A DNA stretch of 64,000 bases from Sinomonas sp. ASV486 (GTDB lineage: Bacteria; Actinomycetota; Actinomycetes; Actinomycetales; Micrococcaceae): positions 62,001 to 126,000 of the forward strand of contig NZ_JAVFJK010000011.1 in the NCBI RefSeq assembly GCF_030908215.1, given 5' to 3'. Under the pieces are notes generated by a model that saw nothing but the letters and a program-made list of their open reading frames with translations, was not told where the DNA came from and did not search any database. Both the position numbers and the translations under genes were made by a program. This document shows, in pieces, positions 16,143 to 24,372 of this stretch. Each line of letters starts with the position of its first letter. Positions within the stretch are counted from its first letter, which is position 1.

Positions 16143-17356
16143 ATGCCCACCGCTGCCACCACCCTGCCCAACCTCGAGCCGACCCGTTCGGTCCGCGCGT
16201 CCTCGCCGACCCCCTGCCGTTCCAGCACGAGCTCAGGGAGGCGGGGCCCGTCGTCGTCCTCGCCAAGTACGGGGTCTACGCCATGGGCCGGCACGCGGAG
16301 GTGCAGGCCGCGCTGACGGACTGGCAGTCGTTCGAGTCCGGCGCGGGGGTAGGCCTCGCCAACTTCCGCACCGAGGCCCCGTGGCGTCCGCCGAGCCTCC
16401 TGCTCGAGGCGGACCCGCCGCACCACGACGCGCCCCGTGCCGTGCTCACGACCATCCTCGGGCCGCGGCAGCTCGCCAGGCTGCGCGAGGCGTGGGAGGC
16501 GGACGCCGCCGAGCTCGTCGACACCCTGCTCGCCCGGGCCTCCGGCGGCACCCTCGAGTTCGACGCCGTCCCGGACCTCGCCGGGGCCCATCCCCTGCGC
16601 GTCTTCCCCGACGCCGTGGGCATCGGGCCCGACGGCCGCGAGAATCTGCTGCCCTACGGGGACATGGCGTTCAACGCCTTCGGGCCGCGGAACGCGCTCG
16701 TCGAACGCGACGCCGAGAGAGTCGGCCCGCTCTCCGGCTGGGTGGCCTCGCGATGCGCCCGGGAGGCCCTTTCTGACAGCGGGTTCGGGGCGCAGATCTG
16801 GGAGGCCGCCGACCGCGGCGACATCACCCACGAGCAGGCACCCCTCATAGTCCGCTCGCTCCTCACGGCAGGCGTGGACACGACCGTCAACGGGATCGCC
16901 GCGTTCCTCCACGCCGTCGCGACCCATCCCCGTGCGTGGGAGCGGCTGCGCCGCCAGCCCGCACTCATCCGGGGGTCCTTCGACGAGGCCGTCCGGCTCG
17001 AGTCCCCCGTACAGAGCTTCTTCCGGACCGCGACCCGGGACGTCGAGATCGGCGGGACAGTCATCCCGGCAGGTTCCAAGGCGGTCCTCTTCCTGGGCGC
17101 CGCGAACCGCGATCCCCGTCGCTGGCAGGACCCGGACGTGTTCGACGTCGACCGCGACCCGTCCGGGCACGTTGGCTACGGCTTCGGCCTCCACCAATGC
17201 GTGGGCCAGCACGTCGCGCGGGCCGAGGCCACCGCCGTCATGGGCGCACTCGCCCGGCGCGTCGAGGCCATCGAGCTCGCGGGGACCCCGCGGCGGCACC
17301 TCAACAACACCCTCCGCTCGTGGTCCAGCCTGCCCCTGCGGCTCACCGTGGCCTAG
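16143..17356 (+). pseudogene. CYP199A-like cytochrome P450 with a -1 frameshift near its start
   Basis: The body encodes a P450 with I-helix [13 protein letters not shown]-helix EAVRLESP and the heme-Cys loop [12 protein letters not shown]. The C-terminal half resembles CYP199A proteins that O-demethylate 4-methoxybenzoate ([37 protein letters not shown]). The good start (CAGGAG, then ATG at 16143) opens MPTAATTLPNLEP in one frame, but the rest (DPFGPRVLADPLP onward, from 16181) is in another. Restoring one G in the CCG-GAC context at 16179-16183 would give one intact ~404-residue protein. It is either a real inactivation or a sequencing error. Confidence 0.75.
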
Positions 17357-17395
17357 GCCGCCGGCACTGCCGCAACGGGGCCGGGACCTTGCTCA

Positions 17396-17531
17396 CCGAG
17401 GACTTCAACATGGGCCAGCGCGTCGTGGGGCTCGAGCTCGCCCGCCGGCTCGCCCGCGAGTGGATCGGGTACACGTTCGACCCGGCCTCTGCCTCCGCCG
17501 CCAAGGTCCAGGTCTTCAGCGACTACGAGGG
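17396..17531 (+). pseudogene. Truncated duplicate of the RpiB-like gene 3' end
   Basis: The frame reads [20 protein letters not shown] and on to [19 protein letters not shown], matching the last ~40 residues of the RpiB-like gene at 10744-10872. Only a few silent changes and one Leu-to-Phe are apparent. Similarity begins at about 17405 and ends near 17530, where the original stop codon is replaced and the frame runs on into unrelated sequence. It has no start or catalytic Cys, so it is a fragment. It fills most of the 316-bp gap after the P450. Confidence 0.75.
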
Positions 17532-17672
17532 CCGCCGACCGCACCAGGCGAGGAACCGCCGTCGTGCGCCGCGTCCGATCGCCCCGGTGCACTGGCGCGC
17601 ACAGACGCATGCGCGGCCAGGCGGACAGGGTAGACACCCTGCCGACTGGCCGCGCACTGAAGGCGTCTGTGA

Positions 17673-17885
17673 TCAGGCCTGGGCCTTGGCCCACGCGCGC
17701 TGCGCACGGTTGGCGCTGCCCGGGATGATCTGGAACAGGGCCTTCGGCACGGCGCCGCTGAAGCCGAAAGTCTTACCGTCCCGGGAGACGCTGTGCGCCG
17801 GCTTGGCCTCCGGCGCCTTGGCGGCTCCGCCGACCATCACGGCGAAGGCGCACTTGTTGTCGAACTCGATCGTCTCGCTGCTCAT
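17673..17885 (-). CDS. Small conserved-looking hypothetical protein
   Basis: A 70-residue protein with no recognised domain. It has an acidic/polar N-terminus ([20 protein letters not shown]) and a basic C-terminus ([16 protein letters not shown]), and is probably cytoplasmic with no signal peptide. A clear GAGGAAG stands 8 nt before the ATG at 17885, which supports a real gene. It has no operon partners; a ~280-bp stretch to its right (17886-18165) shows no other supported gene. Confidence 0.55.
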   Translation of the reverse strand: MSSETIEFDNKCAFAVMVGGAAKAPEAKPAHSVSRDGKTFGFSGAVPKALFQIIPGSANRAQRAWAKAQA

Positions 17886-18165
17886 GGGTGCAACTTCCTC
17901 TTCGGGTGTTCGCGGGATCCCGCGGGGGACATGCTAACGGGGCGACGTGGCGCCGATGTGACGAACAGATGCATCACTCCACGCAGACACCTCCTGCCCG
18001 CATCCGTGCAGCTCACAAAGTCCCGCACCGTAACCGAGGGCGCGGTGCTCGACGCCCTCGCCGCCGCAGCCTCGCCCAGCACCGGTACACCCCGCGGCGC
18101 GGCGGCTGACCGGCACGGCGTCCGTGACGATAGTGTGGCGCCACCACCGCGGAAGGACGATCACC

Positions 18166-18468
18166 ATGGCACGCTTCCTCATCACGTACCACAACATGCC
18201 TCACCCCTCACCGGATGTCGTCGCCGCTAACCGCGCCGCCTTCCATGCCTGGGCCGACGAGGCGCTCGGCGACGCTTTGGTAGACCCCGGGGCACCCGTG
18301 TACCTCGCCGGCCAGCTCGCGTCCGGCGCCGCCGCCGCACCGGCGGAGATCTCGGGCTTCTCGATCCTCGAGGCCAAGTCACTCGCCGAGGCGCGCGACC
18401 TCCTCGCGGGCCACCCCTACCTTGCCCGCGGCGCGACCATCCAGATCGACTGGTGCCTCGACGTCTAA
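18166..18468 (+). CDS. YCII-domain protein
   Basis: A 100-residue protein of the YciI-like (DGPF/YCII) fold. Visible features are the opening MARFLITYHNMPHP, the central GAPVYLAGQL and the end AEARDLLAGHPYLARGATIQI, where the family carries its conserved Asp/His region. Family members are small cytoplasmic dimers often linked to catabolic or stress enzymes; the reaction is unknown. GGAAGGA precedes the ATG. It converges on the DODA gene across a REP-type hairpin. Confidence 0.7.
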   Translation: MARFLITYHNMPHPSPDVVAANRAAFHAWADEALGDALVDPGAPVYLAGQLASGAAAAPAEISGFSILEAKSLAEARDLLAGHPYLARGATIQIDWCLDV

Positions 18469-18513
18469 CCTCGCGTCAGGCGCCTCGCGAAGCACCTCAC
18501 CGCACCGGCGGAC

Positions 18514-18551
18514 ATGGCGCACGACGGCGACCACTCGCCGTCGTGCGTCAT
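18514..18551. terminator. REP-type palindrome between convergent genes
   Basis: ATGGCGCACGACGGCGA (18514-18530) pairs with 18535-18551 at 16 of 17 positions around a CCAC loop. Its core GCGCACGACGGCGA is the same as in hairpins near 55518, 58230 and 62092. The position between two convergent genes suggests a bidirectional terminator. Confidence 0.65.
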
Positions 18552-18592
18552 GCCGCCTCGCGCTGCGGCCCCCTCGCTTCGATCAGATCAGA

Positions 18593-19384
18593 TCAGCTGA
18601 GCGTCCAGGACCGCTTGGACAGGCCGAACCAGAAGCCCTCGATCGCCGTCTTCGCCTCGATCCCGCCGGACTCGGAGGCCGCGCCGAGGGCCACATAGAG
18701 CGGGGCCCAGTGCTCAGAGCGCGGGTGCGCCTGGCGGGCGGCGGGCGCCTTGTGGATGAAGTCGAGGATCGAGTCGACGTCTCCGGCAGCCATGGTCTCC
18801 TCGGCCCAGTGGTCAAACTCGGAGGACGCCGCCGGCGGGGTGCCGTCCGGGCCCGCGGCGGGGTTGAACCAGTGCAGGTTGTGGGTCGTGAAGCCCGAGC
18901 CGACGATGAGCGTGCCGCGGTCACGCAGCGGCGCGAGGGTGCGGCCGAGCTCGAAGAGCCCGCGCGGATCGAGGGTCGGCATGGACATCTGCACCACGGG
19001 GACGTCGGCGCCGGGGAACATCTCCTTGAGCGGCACGTAGGCGCCGTGGTCAAGCCCGCGGCTCTCGTCCCGCTCGACATGGTGCCCGTGGTCCGAGGTG
19101 AGCTTCGCGACCTCATTGGCCAGCTCGGGGGCGAGCGGCGCGTCATACCGGACGTCGTAGTACTTCTGCGGGAAGCCCCAGAAGTCGTAGACGAGCTCCT
19201 GGCGGCGCTCGGTGGCACTCAGCGAGACCGGGGCGTTCTCCCAGTGGGCCGAGACCATGAGGATGTCCTTGGGCTTGCCGAAGGTCGCGGACCAGTCGGC
19301 GAGCTGGCGCGTCCACAGCGCATCGTCGGCGAGCGGCGGGGCGCCGTGGGAGAGGAACAGGACGGGAGGCTTCTCGGCGGTCAT
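18593..19384 (-). CDS. DODA-type extradiol dioxygenase (LigB superfamily)
   Basis: A 263-residue class III extradiol ring-cleavage dioxygenase of the YgiD/4,5-DOPA dioxygenase group. Motifs are LFLSHGAPPL (Fe ligand His near 14), VSAHWENAP (His near 47), LDHGAYVPLKEMFP and GSGFTTHNLHWF. It opens the ring of catechol-type substrates using Fe(II) or Zn. Cytoplasmic; the start ATG at 19384 is near a good promoter (TTGAAG, 18 nt, TATCAT). A palindromic operator overlies the -35. The physiological substrate is not shown by context. Confidence 0.85.
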   Translation of the reverse strand: MTAEKPPVLFLSHGAPPLADDALWTRQLADWSATFGKPKDILMVSAHWENAPVSLSATERRQELVYDFWGFPQKYYDVRYDAPLAPELANEVAKLTSDHGHHVERDESRGLDHGAYVPLKEMFPGADVPVVQMSMPTLDPRGLFELGRTLAPLRDRGTLIVGSGFTTHNLHWFNPAAGPDGTPPAASSEFDHWAEETMAAGDVDSILDFIHKAPAARQAHPRSEHWAPLYVALGAASESGGIEAKTAIEGFWFGLSKRSWTLS

Positions 19385-19390
19385 AGATCT

Positions 19391-19420
19391 ATGATACGCC
19401 TATTTTAGTTGAAGCTTCAA
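19391..19420 (-). promoter_or_regulatory. DODA promoter with palindromic operator
   Basis: On the minus strand the -35 TTGAAG (19415-19420) and -10 TATCAT (19391-19396) are 18 nt apart. The perfect 12-bp palindrome TTGAAGCTTCAA (19409-19420) covers the -35. The regulator is not identifiable from adjacency, since the neighbour is the LacI gene of another operon. Confidence 0.55.
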
Positions 19421-19435
19421 TAGTTCTAGGCAAGC

Positions 19436-20491
19436 TCAGCGTAGTGGCGGCGCCCCGAGGGTGCGCCCTGGAAGGAAAGTCCCGGGGAAGCGCTCATGGC
19501 GGATCTCCACACTCCCCCGGTCCCGGACCATTCGGCCGAGGACCTCGACGCCGCGGACGGCCACCTCGTGCACCGGGATGCGCAGTGACGTCAGCCCCAT
19601 CCGTTCGATGCCCGGCATGACGCCGTCGATGCCGGTGACCGACACGTCCTCGGGCACGCGGAGCCCCTCGGCGTCGGCACGGTCCAGGAAGCCAAGGGCC
19701 CGCCAGTCGGAGGGGAAGAGTGCTGCGGTGATGGATCCTGCGCGCACGAGGGACACGACATCGTCGTACCCGTCGACGTTCGTTCCGAAGCTGTTCGCCT
19801 CGACGCGGTGCACATCGAGGCCACGGCCTTCGAGATCGGCCGCCATCCCGTGCCCCCGCCGGTTCTCGGCGGTCGAGACCCTGATGCCCGGGATGATCAC
19901 CGCGACGGAGCGGTGGCCCGCTTCGGCCACCCGCCCGGCAACGATCGCGGCGTTCGCGTCCTCGTCGTAGCTGACCCCGTAGATTCCAGGGTGCTCCTCG
20001 ATCCTTCCAACGGAGACCACAGGGACGGCGTCGAGGAACGGTTCGAGATCCGCCGCGCGGATCACCCCCGTAGAGACCATGAGCCCCCCAACCCGCAGGC
20101 CGAGGAGCCGACGCAGCCCTGCCAGCTCGTCCTCGACCCCCTCGGTGGGCGTGGGCACCACGCTGATGAGCTGCAGTCCATGGCGCGCGGACTCCGTCTG
20201 GACCTCGGCGTGAAGAAGGCCGTAGGCCGGGTTCCGGGGGTCGCGCAGGAGCAGCCCGACGAGATCGGTGCGCCGGGCGGCGAGCCCCTGGGCGATCGTG
20301 TTGGGCACGTAGCCGAGCTCGCGCATCGCGTCGAGGACGCGCACCTGGGTGGCCTCCGAGACCCGTGCGGTTCCCATGAGGACCCTCGAGACGGTGGCTC
20401 GCGAGACCTGTGCCCGCTCGGCGACGTCGTCCATGCGCACGGCAAGCGGCGACCCGACGGCGGCACCCGGGGTCTCGGCGTCGCGCGGCAT
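19436..20491 (-). CDS. LacI-family transcriptional regulator
   Basis: A 351-residue repressor. The N-terminal LacI HTH is MDDVAERAQVSRATVSRVLMG with the hinge helix continuing to VPNTIAQGLAARRTDLVGLL; a periplasmic-binding-type sensor domain follows (GYDDVVSLV, ALFPSDWRALGFLDRADAEG, GIDGVMPGIERMGLTSLRIP). The start at 20491 is the ATG closest to the HTH; in-frame starts extend up to 20578, so the N-terminus is uncertain. It is the last gene of the ABC importer operon, and two LacI-type operators upstream of that operon are its likely targets. Confidence 0.85.
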   Translation of the reverse strand: MPRDAETPGAAVGSPLAVRMDDVAERAQVSRATVSRVLMGTARVSEATQVRVLDAMRELGYVPNTIAQGLAARRTDLVGLLLRDPRNPAYGLLHAEVQTESARHGLQLISVVPTPTEGVEDELAGLRRLLGLRVGGLMVSTGVIRAADLEPFLDAVPVVSVGRIEEHPGIYGVSYDEDANAAIVAGRVAEAGHRSVAVIIPGIRVSTAENRRGHGMAADLEGRGLDVHRVEANSFGTNVDGYDDVVSLVRAGSITAALFPSDWRALGFLDRADAEGLRVPEDVSVTGIDGVMPGIERMGLTSLRIPVHEVAVRGVEVLGRMVRDRGSVEIRHERFPGTFLPGRTLGAPPLR

Positions 20492-20534
20492 GCGCTTCAC
20501 TCTACTGGCCGTCGTCCTCATCGGCCGCCCCGGC

Positions 20535-21416
20535 TCACGCCGTCGCCGGCTCGCTCGCGCGCTCCACTCCGAGCGCATCGCGCCACGGCACGAGCAGGCC
20601 TGGCCAGTCGGTCTGGATGACGTCTGCGCCGAGGGCGGCGAGCCGGCCCCACCCGAGGTCCGGATCGGCGAGGACCGAGGTCTCGTCGTCCCAGCCGCAG
20701 AAGAGCGGCACGCGGTTGTTGAGGTTGATCGCGTTCAGCAGCGCGAAGCACCCGCGCGAGTGGAGCCACTCGATGTAGCCGGCCTGCGCGAACTCATGGT
20801 CCGGGGACTCGGCGAGCAGCTCGAACCCGACGGTGTTGATCTCCGGCAGGGCGAGAACGCGGATCACGTCCTCGTGGCTGCGGACCATGGGCGCGAACGC
20901 GTGCTTGACCGGGTGCGCATCGAGCAGCCCGAGCCACTCGTCCTCGACCGGGGACTTGAGGACGGCGCGCCCGAGGACGTCGAGCCGGTCGAGGGTCGGC
21001 AGGAGGTCGGGCCAGAACCACCATGAGCGGTCCACGTTGAACAGGGCCGAGGGGTGGGCGCGCACGACGTCGGCCAGCTCCGCCACGCCGTACCGCACGC
21101 CGGCGGCGTCCGAGCACCACCGGTACTCGAGCGCGCGGATCTCGGCGGCACTCATCGTGCGGATGTTCTTCTCCACGCCGAAGTGCATCGGCTCGTAGCC
21201 GTCGTGGAAGAGGAAGAACTCGCCGTCCGTGGACTGCACGACGTCGATCTCGACCATCTCGGCCCCTTGCCGCAGTGCCGCGGTCACGGCGGCGGAGGTG
21301 TTCTCCGCGATCGTCCCAAGGCCCGTGCCGCGGTGCACGGCAACGAGCGGCCGCGCTGCGGCGAGCGCGGCGTTGAGGGGGGCGTTGGCCTCGGCGAATC
21401 GGGCCTGTCCGAACAT
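20535..21416 (-). CDS. Glycerophosphodiester phosphodiesterase-family protein
   Basis: A 293-residue GDPD TIM barrel. It has the signature HRGTGLGTIAENTSAAV, the metal-binding EIDVVQSTDGEFFLFHDG and the C-terminal DVIQTDWPGLL. The family hydrolyses glycerophosphodiesters to glycerol 3-phosphate and an alcohol using a divalent metal. No signal peptide is present, so it should act inside the cell on substrate taken up by the ABC transporter encoded just upstream (3-bp gap). This supports, but does not prove, a phosphodiester substrate. Confidence 0.85.
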   Translation of the reverse strand: MFGQARFAEANAPLNAALAAARPLVAVHRGTGLGTIAENTSAAVTAALRQGAEMVEIDVVQSTDGEFFLFHDGYEPMHFGVEKNIRTMSAAEIRALEYRWCSDAAGVRYGVAELADVVRAHPSALFNVDRSWWFWPDLLPTLDRLDVLGRAVLKSPVEDEWLGLLDAHPVKHAFAPMVRSHEDVIRVLALPEINTVGFELLAESPDHEFAQAGYIEWLHSRGCFALLNAINLNNRVPLFCGWDDETSVLADPDLGWGRLAALGADVIQTDWPGLLVPWRDALGVERASEPATA

Positions 21417-21419
21417 GTT

Positions 21420-23246
21420 CTACTCCTTCGGGGCGCCGGCGAGGGCCGGCTCGGTGTGGGGCGCGGGCTCGACGGCGGCCTCGGCGGCCCGCTCGGCTCG
21501 TGGTTCGGCCGGCGCGGGCGCACGACGCCGCCGCTTAGCAGGGCCGGATGCTCCCCGCCCGTAGACGAGCCACATGGTGATGCCGCTGATGACCATCAGG
21601 ATCACGGTGTAGACGAACGTGAGCGCCGTGGCATCGCTCATGGTGTCCTCGCTCGTGGCGTTCTTGATGACGATGCCGAGCGGTTGGTACAGCGGGTGCG
21701 CGAGGAACACCGCGGTGTCGTACTCGTCGAGCAGGCTGTTGAAGTTCAGCGCAGCGATGGCTGCGGCCGCCGGAGCCACGATCGGCAGGATCACGCGGCG
21801 GAAGCGGGTGAACTGGCCCGCGCCGAGGATCGCGGCCGCCTCGTCGAGCTGGTCCGGCACCGCGGTGAACGCCGCCTTGAGCATGCGCAGCGTGAACGGG
21901 ATCTTGTGGATGATGTACGCGATCGCGAGCAGCCCGACGGTCCCGGTGAGCACCATGTTCCCGACGATCCACTCCTTGTGGTCGTAGGCGAGGATGAGCC
22001 CGAGCGCGATGAGCGTGGAGGGCAGGATCCACGGGATGTGCAGGACGTACTCGATCGCCGCGGCGACGGGCCCGCGGAACCGTGTGAGGGCCCGCGCCAC
22101 GAACAGGACCCCGATCACGACGACGGCGGTCGCGACCGCCGCGTACCCGATGCTCACGAGGAACGGCCACAGGGCGGCGTAGTCGGTGAGCACGCGCACG
22201 TAATTGTCCAGCGTGAATGAGCCCCACGTGAGGGAGGCGCTCTGGAACGACGCGGCGTCCGTGAAGGAGAACACAACGATCAGCACGGGCGGGACGGCGT
22301 AGACCACGAACAAAGCGTAGGCGAGCACGTGCGCGGCGGCCCTGGCGAACGGGTTGGCGATCCGCTGCTTCTGCATCGGTGCTGGGACCTTGGAGACGGA
22401 GAAGTAGGTCCCGCCCTTCTCGAGCCGGTTGAGCAGTGCCAGGAGCACCACCGTCGCGAGGCCTAGGACGAGTGCGAGCGTGGCCGCGAGGTCGCGGGAG
22501 GCAGGTGCGTTGGCGAATGTCAGGATCATCGGGGTGATGGTCTGGAAGTCCGTCCCGCCCAGGACCTGCGGGGCTGCGAGGGCACCGAGGCCGCCGAGGA
22601 ACGTGAGGATCGTCAGGGCGTAGACCGTGGGCATGAGGGTGGGCAGGACCACGCGGCGCAGGACCGTCCACTCCGAGGCGCCCATCATGCGGGCGGCCTC
22701 GATCGTGCCGAAGTCCACCTTGGACAGAGCGTTGCCGAGGAACAGGAGGTGGTGGCCCGTGGTCGCGAACGTCATGACGAAGACCACCGCGAACATGCCC
22801 GAGAACCAGCCCGGGTCGAGGCCCGGGACGATGTTCACGGCTAGCTGCGTGAGGAAACCGTGCTCGCCGTAGATGAACTTGTACCCGGCCACGAGCACGA
22901 TTCCCCCGTACACGAGCGTGGTCGCGTAGCCGAGCCACAGCAGGCGCGCGCCCCGGATCGCGAAGTACCGCGTGAGCAGCACGATCGCGATGCCGACGGC
23001 GTTGACCGTCACCGAGAGCACGACGGCGAGCAGGAAGCTGTTGCGCAGGGACGTCATCGCCCGCTGGGATGAGAGGAGCCGCTCGAACGCGCTGAAGCTG
23101 ACCTGCCCCTCAGGTGCGAACACGGTGGTGAGCACCCTCAGGGTGGGGTAGACGAGGAACGCCGCCGAGAACCACACGAGCACGATGCCCACCACGACGA
23201 ACAGCGGCGAGCGCAGCAGCTGCCGCACCGGGGCATTGGCGCTCAT
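21420..23246 (-). CDS. ABC transporter permease, two fused membrane domains
   Basis: A 608-residue permease containing two copies of the binding-protein-dependent transport domain (roughly 60-280 and 350-560), as in the FbpB/ThiP class. Cytoplasmic EAA loops appear as EAARMMGASEWTVLRRVVLPTLMPT in the first half and EAAAILGAGQFTRFRRVILPIVAP in the second. About 12 transmembrane helices are seen. The C-terminal ~50 residues are Ala/Glu/Arg-rich and disordered; their DNA contains the GCGCACGACG motif. The start overlaps the ATPase gene's stop (ATGA). Confidence 0.88.
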   Translation of the reverse strand: MSANAPVRQLLRSPLFVVVGIVLVWFSAAFLVYPTLRVLTTVFAPEGQVSFSAFERLLSSQRAMTSLRNSFLLAVVLSVTVNAVGIAIVLLTRYFAIRGARLLWLGYATTLVYGGIVLVAGYKFIYGEHGFLTQLAVNIVPGLDPGWFSGMFAVVFVMTFATTGHHLLFLGNALSKVDFGTIEAARMMGASEWTVLRRVVLPTLMPTVYALTILTFLGGLGALAAPQVLGGTDFQTITPMILTFANAPASRDLAATLALVLGLATVVLLALLNRLEKGGTYFSVSKVPAPMQKQRIANPFARAAAHVLAYALFVVYAVPPVLIVVFSFTDAASFQSASLTWGSFTLDNYVRVLTDYAALWPFLVSIGYAAVATAVVVIGVLFVARALTRFRGPVAAAIEYVLHIPWILPSTLIALGLILAYDHKEWIVGNMVLTGTVGLLAIAYIIHKIPFTLRMLKAAFTAVPDQLDEAAAILGAGQFTRFRRVILPIVAPAAAAIAALNFNSLLDEYDTAVFLAHPLYQPLGIVIKNATSEDTMSDATALTFVYTVILMVISGITMWLVYGRGASGPAKRRRRAPAPAEPRAERAAEAAVEPAPHTEPALAGAPKE

Positions 23247-24370
23247 GCCGAGACTCCGGTGACCAGGGCCCCGGCCGGCTCAGGAGCCACGGCTCCGGCT
23301 ATCAGGAGCCGGCCGTCCGGACCGTACTGCAGCACGTCGACCGGGTCGATGAGGGCGGTCACGGCGTCGCCCGGCGCATAATCGTGGCCGCCGGACTCCT
23401 GCACGATCGCCCGCAGCTCACCGGTGCCCGTCTCGATCCGGTAGGTGCTGGCCGTGCCGTGGTAGCGGCGGCCCACCACGCGGCCAGGGATCCGGACGCC
23501 CGAGGCGACCGGACCGGCGTCGTGCGCGTGTGCGGCCCGGCCGGCGAGGCGGATCCGCTCGACGCGCAGGTAGGACGGCAGCGCCGGGTCGAGGTGCGCG
23601 CCGGCGGTGCCGAGGCGCTCGAGGAGTGCGGGGCCGAGGCGGACGGCGTCACCCACGAACGCGCACACGAACTCCGTGGCGGAGCGCCGGTACACCTCCT
23701 GCGGGGTGCCCACCTGCTCGATGCGGCCCTGGTTCATGACGGCGATGCGGTCGCTGAGCATGAGGGCCTCGTCCTGGTCGTGGGTCACGTAGACGGTGGT
23801 GATGCCGAACTGCTCCTGGAGGTCCTTGAGCTGGATCCGCAGCTGCTGGCGCAGGGCGGCGTCGAGGTTGGAGAGGGGCTCGTCGAGGAGGAGGATCTTG
23901 GGGCGCAGCACGAGGGACCGGGCAATCGCGACGCGCTGCTGCTGGCCGCCCGAGAGGTCAGCGACGTTCTTCTCGAGCTGCTCGGGGGTGAGGTTGACCT
24001 GGCGGGCGATCGCGGCGACCCGCTCGCGGACCTCGGCCGCCGGGACCTTGGCAGTCTTCAGGCCGAACGCGATGTTCTCGCCGACGGAGAGGGTCGGGAA
24101 CAGCGCGTAATTCTGGAACACCATGCCGATGTCCCGGCGGTGGCTGGGCAGGTTGGTGACGTCCCGGCCCGCGATGCGGACCTGGCCCGAGGTGGGGGCG
24201 ATGAAGCCGGCGAGGGTGCGCAGCGCAGTGGACTTGCCGCAGCCCGAGGGGCCGAGGAGGGTGAAGAATTCGCCCTCCCCGACCTCGAGCGCGTAGTCCG
24301 GCAGCGCCACGAAGTCGCCGAAGGAGACGCGGACACCGCGAAATTCGATCGCGTTGTGGAAATCGACCAT
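23243..24370 (-). CDS. ABC transporter ATP-binding protein
   Basis: A 375-residue ATPase of the Fe3+/polyamine/sugar importer type. Walker A is GPSGCGKST (about 39-47), Q-loop VFQNYALFP, signature LSGGQQQRVAIARSL, Walker B ILLLDEPLSNLD and H-loop THDQDEA; a TOBE domain occupies the C-terminus (VVGRRYHGTASTYRIE). It energises uptake with the fused permease and the lipoprotein encoded on each side. It is 2 bp from the substrate-binding gene's stop codon. Confidence 0.93.
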   Translation of the reverse strand: MVDFHNAIEFRGVRVSFGDFVALPDYALEVGEGEFFTLLGPSGCGKSTALRTLAGFIAPTSGQVRIAGRDVTNLPSHRRDIGMVFQNYALFPTLSVGENIAFGLKTAKVPAAEVRERVAAIARQVNLTPEQLEKNVADLSGGQQQRVAIARSLVLRPKILLLDEPLSNLDAALRQQLRIQLKDLQEQFGITTVYVTHDQDEALMLSDRIAVMNQGRIEQVGTPQEVYRRSATEFVCAFVGDAVRLGPALLERLGTAGAHLDPALPSYLRVERIRLAGRAAHAHDAGPVASGVRIPGRVVGRRYHGTASTYRIETGTGELRAIVQESGGHDYAPGDAVTALIDPVDVLQYGPDGRLLIAGAVAPEPAGALVTGVSA

Positions 24371-24372
24371 GA

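Noticed and set aside
17882-18109. Small frames in the interval before the YCII gene
   Set aside because: No ribosome-binding sites and no protein-like composition.
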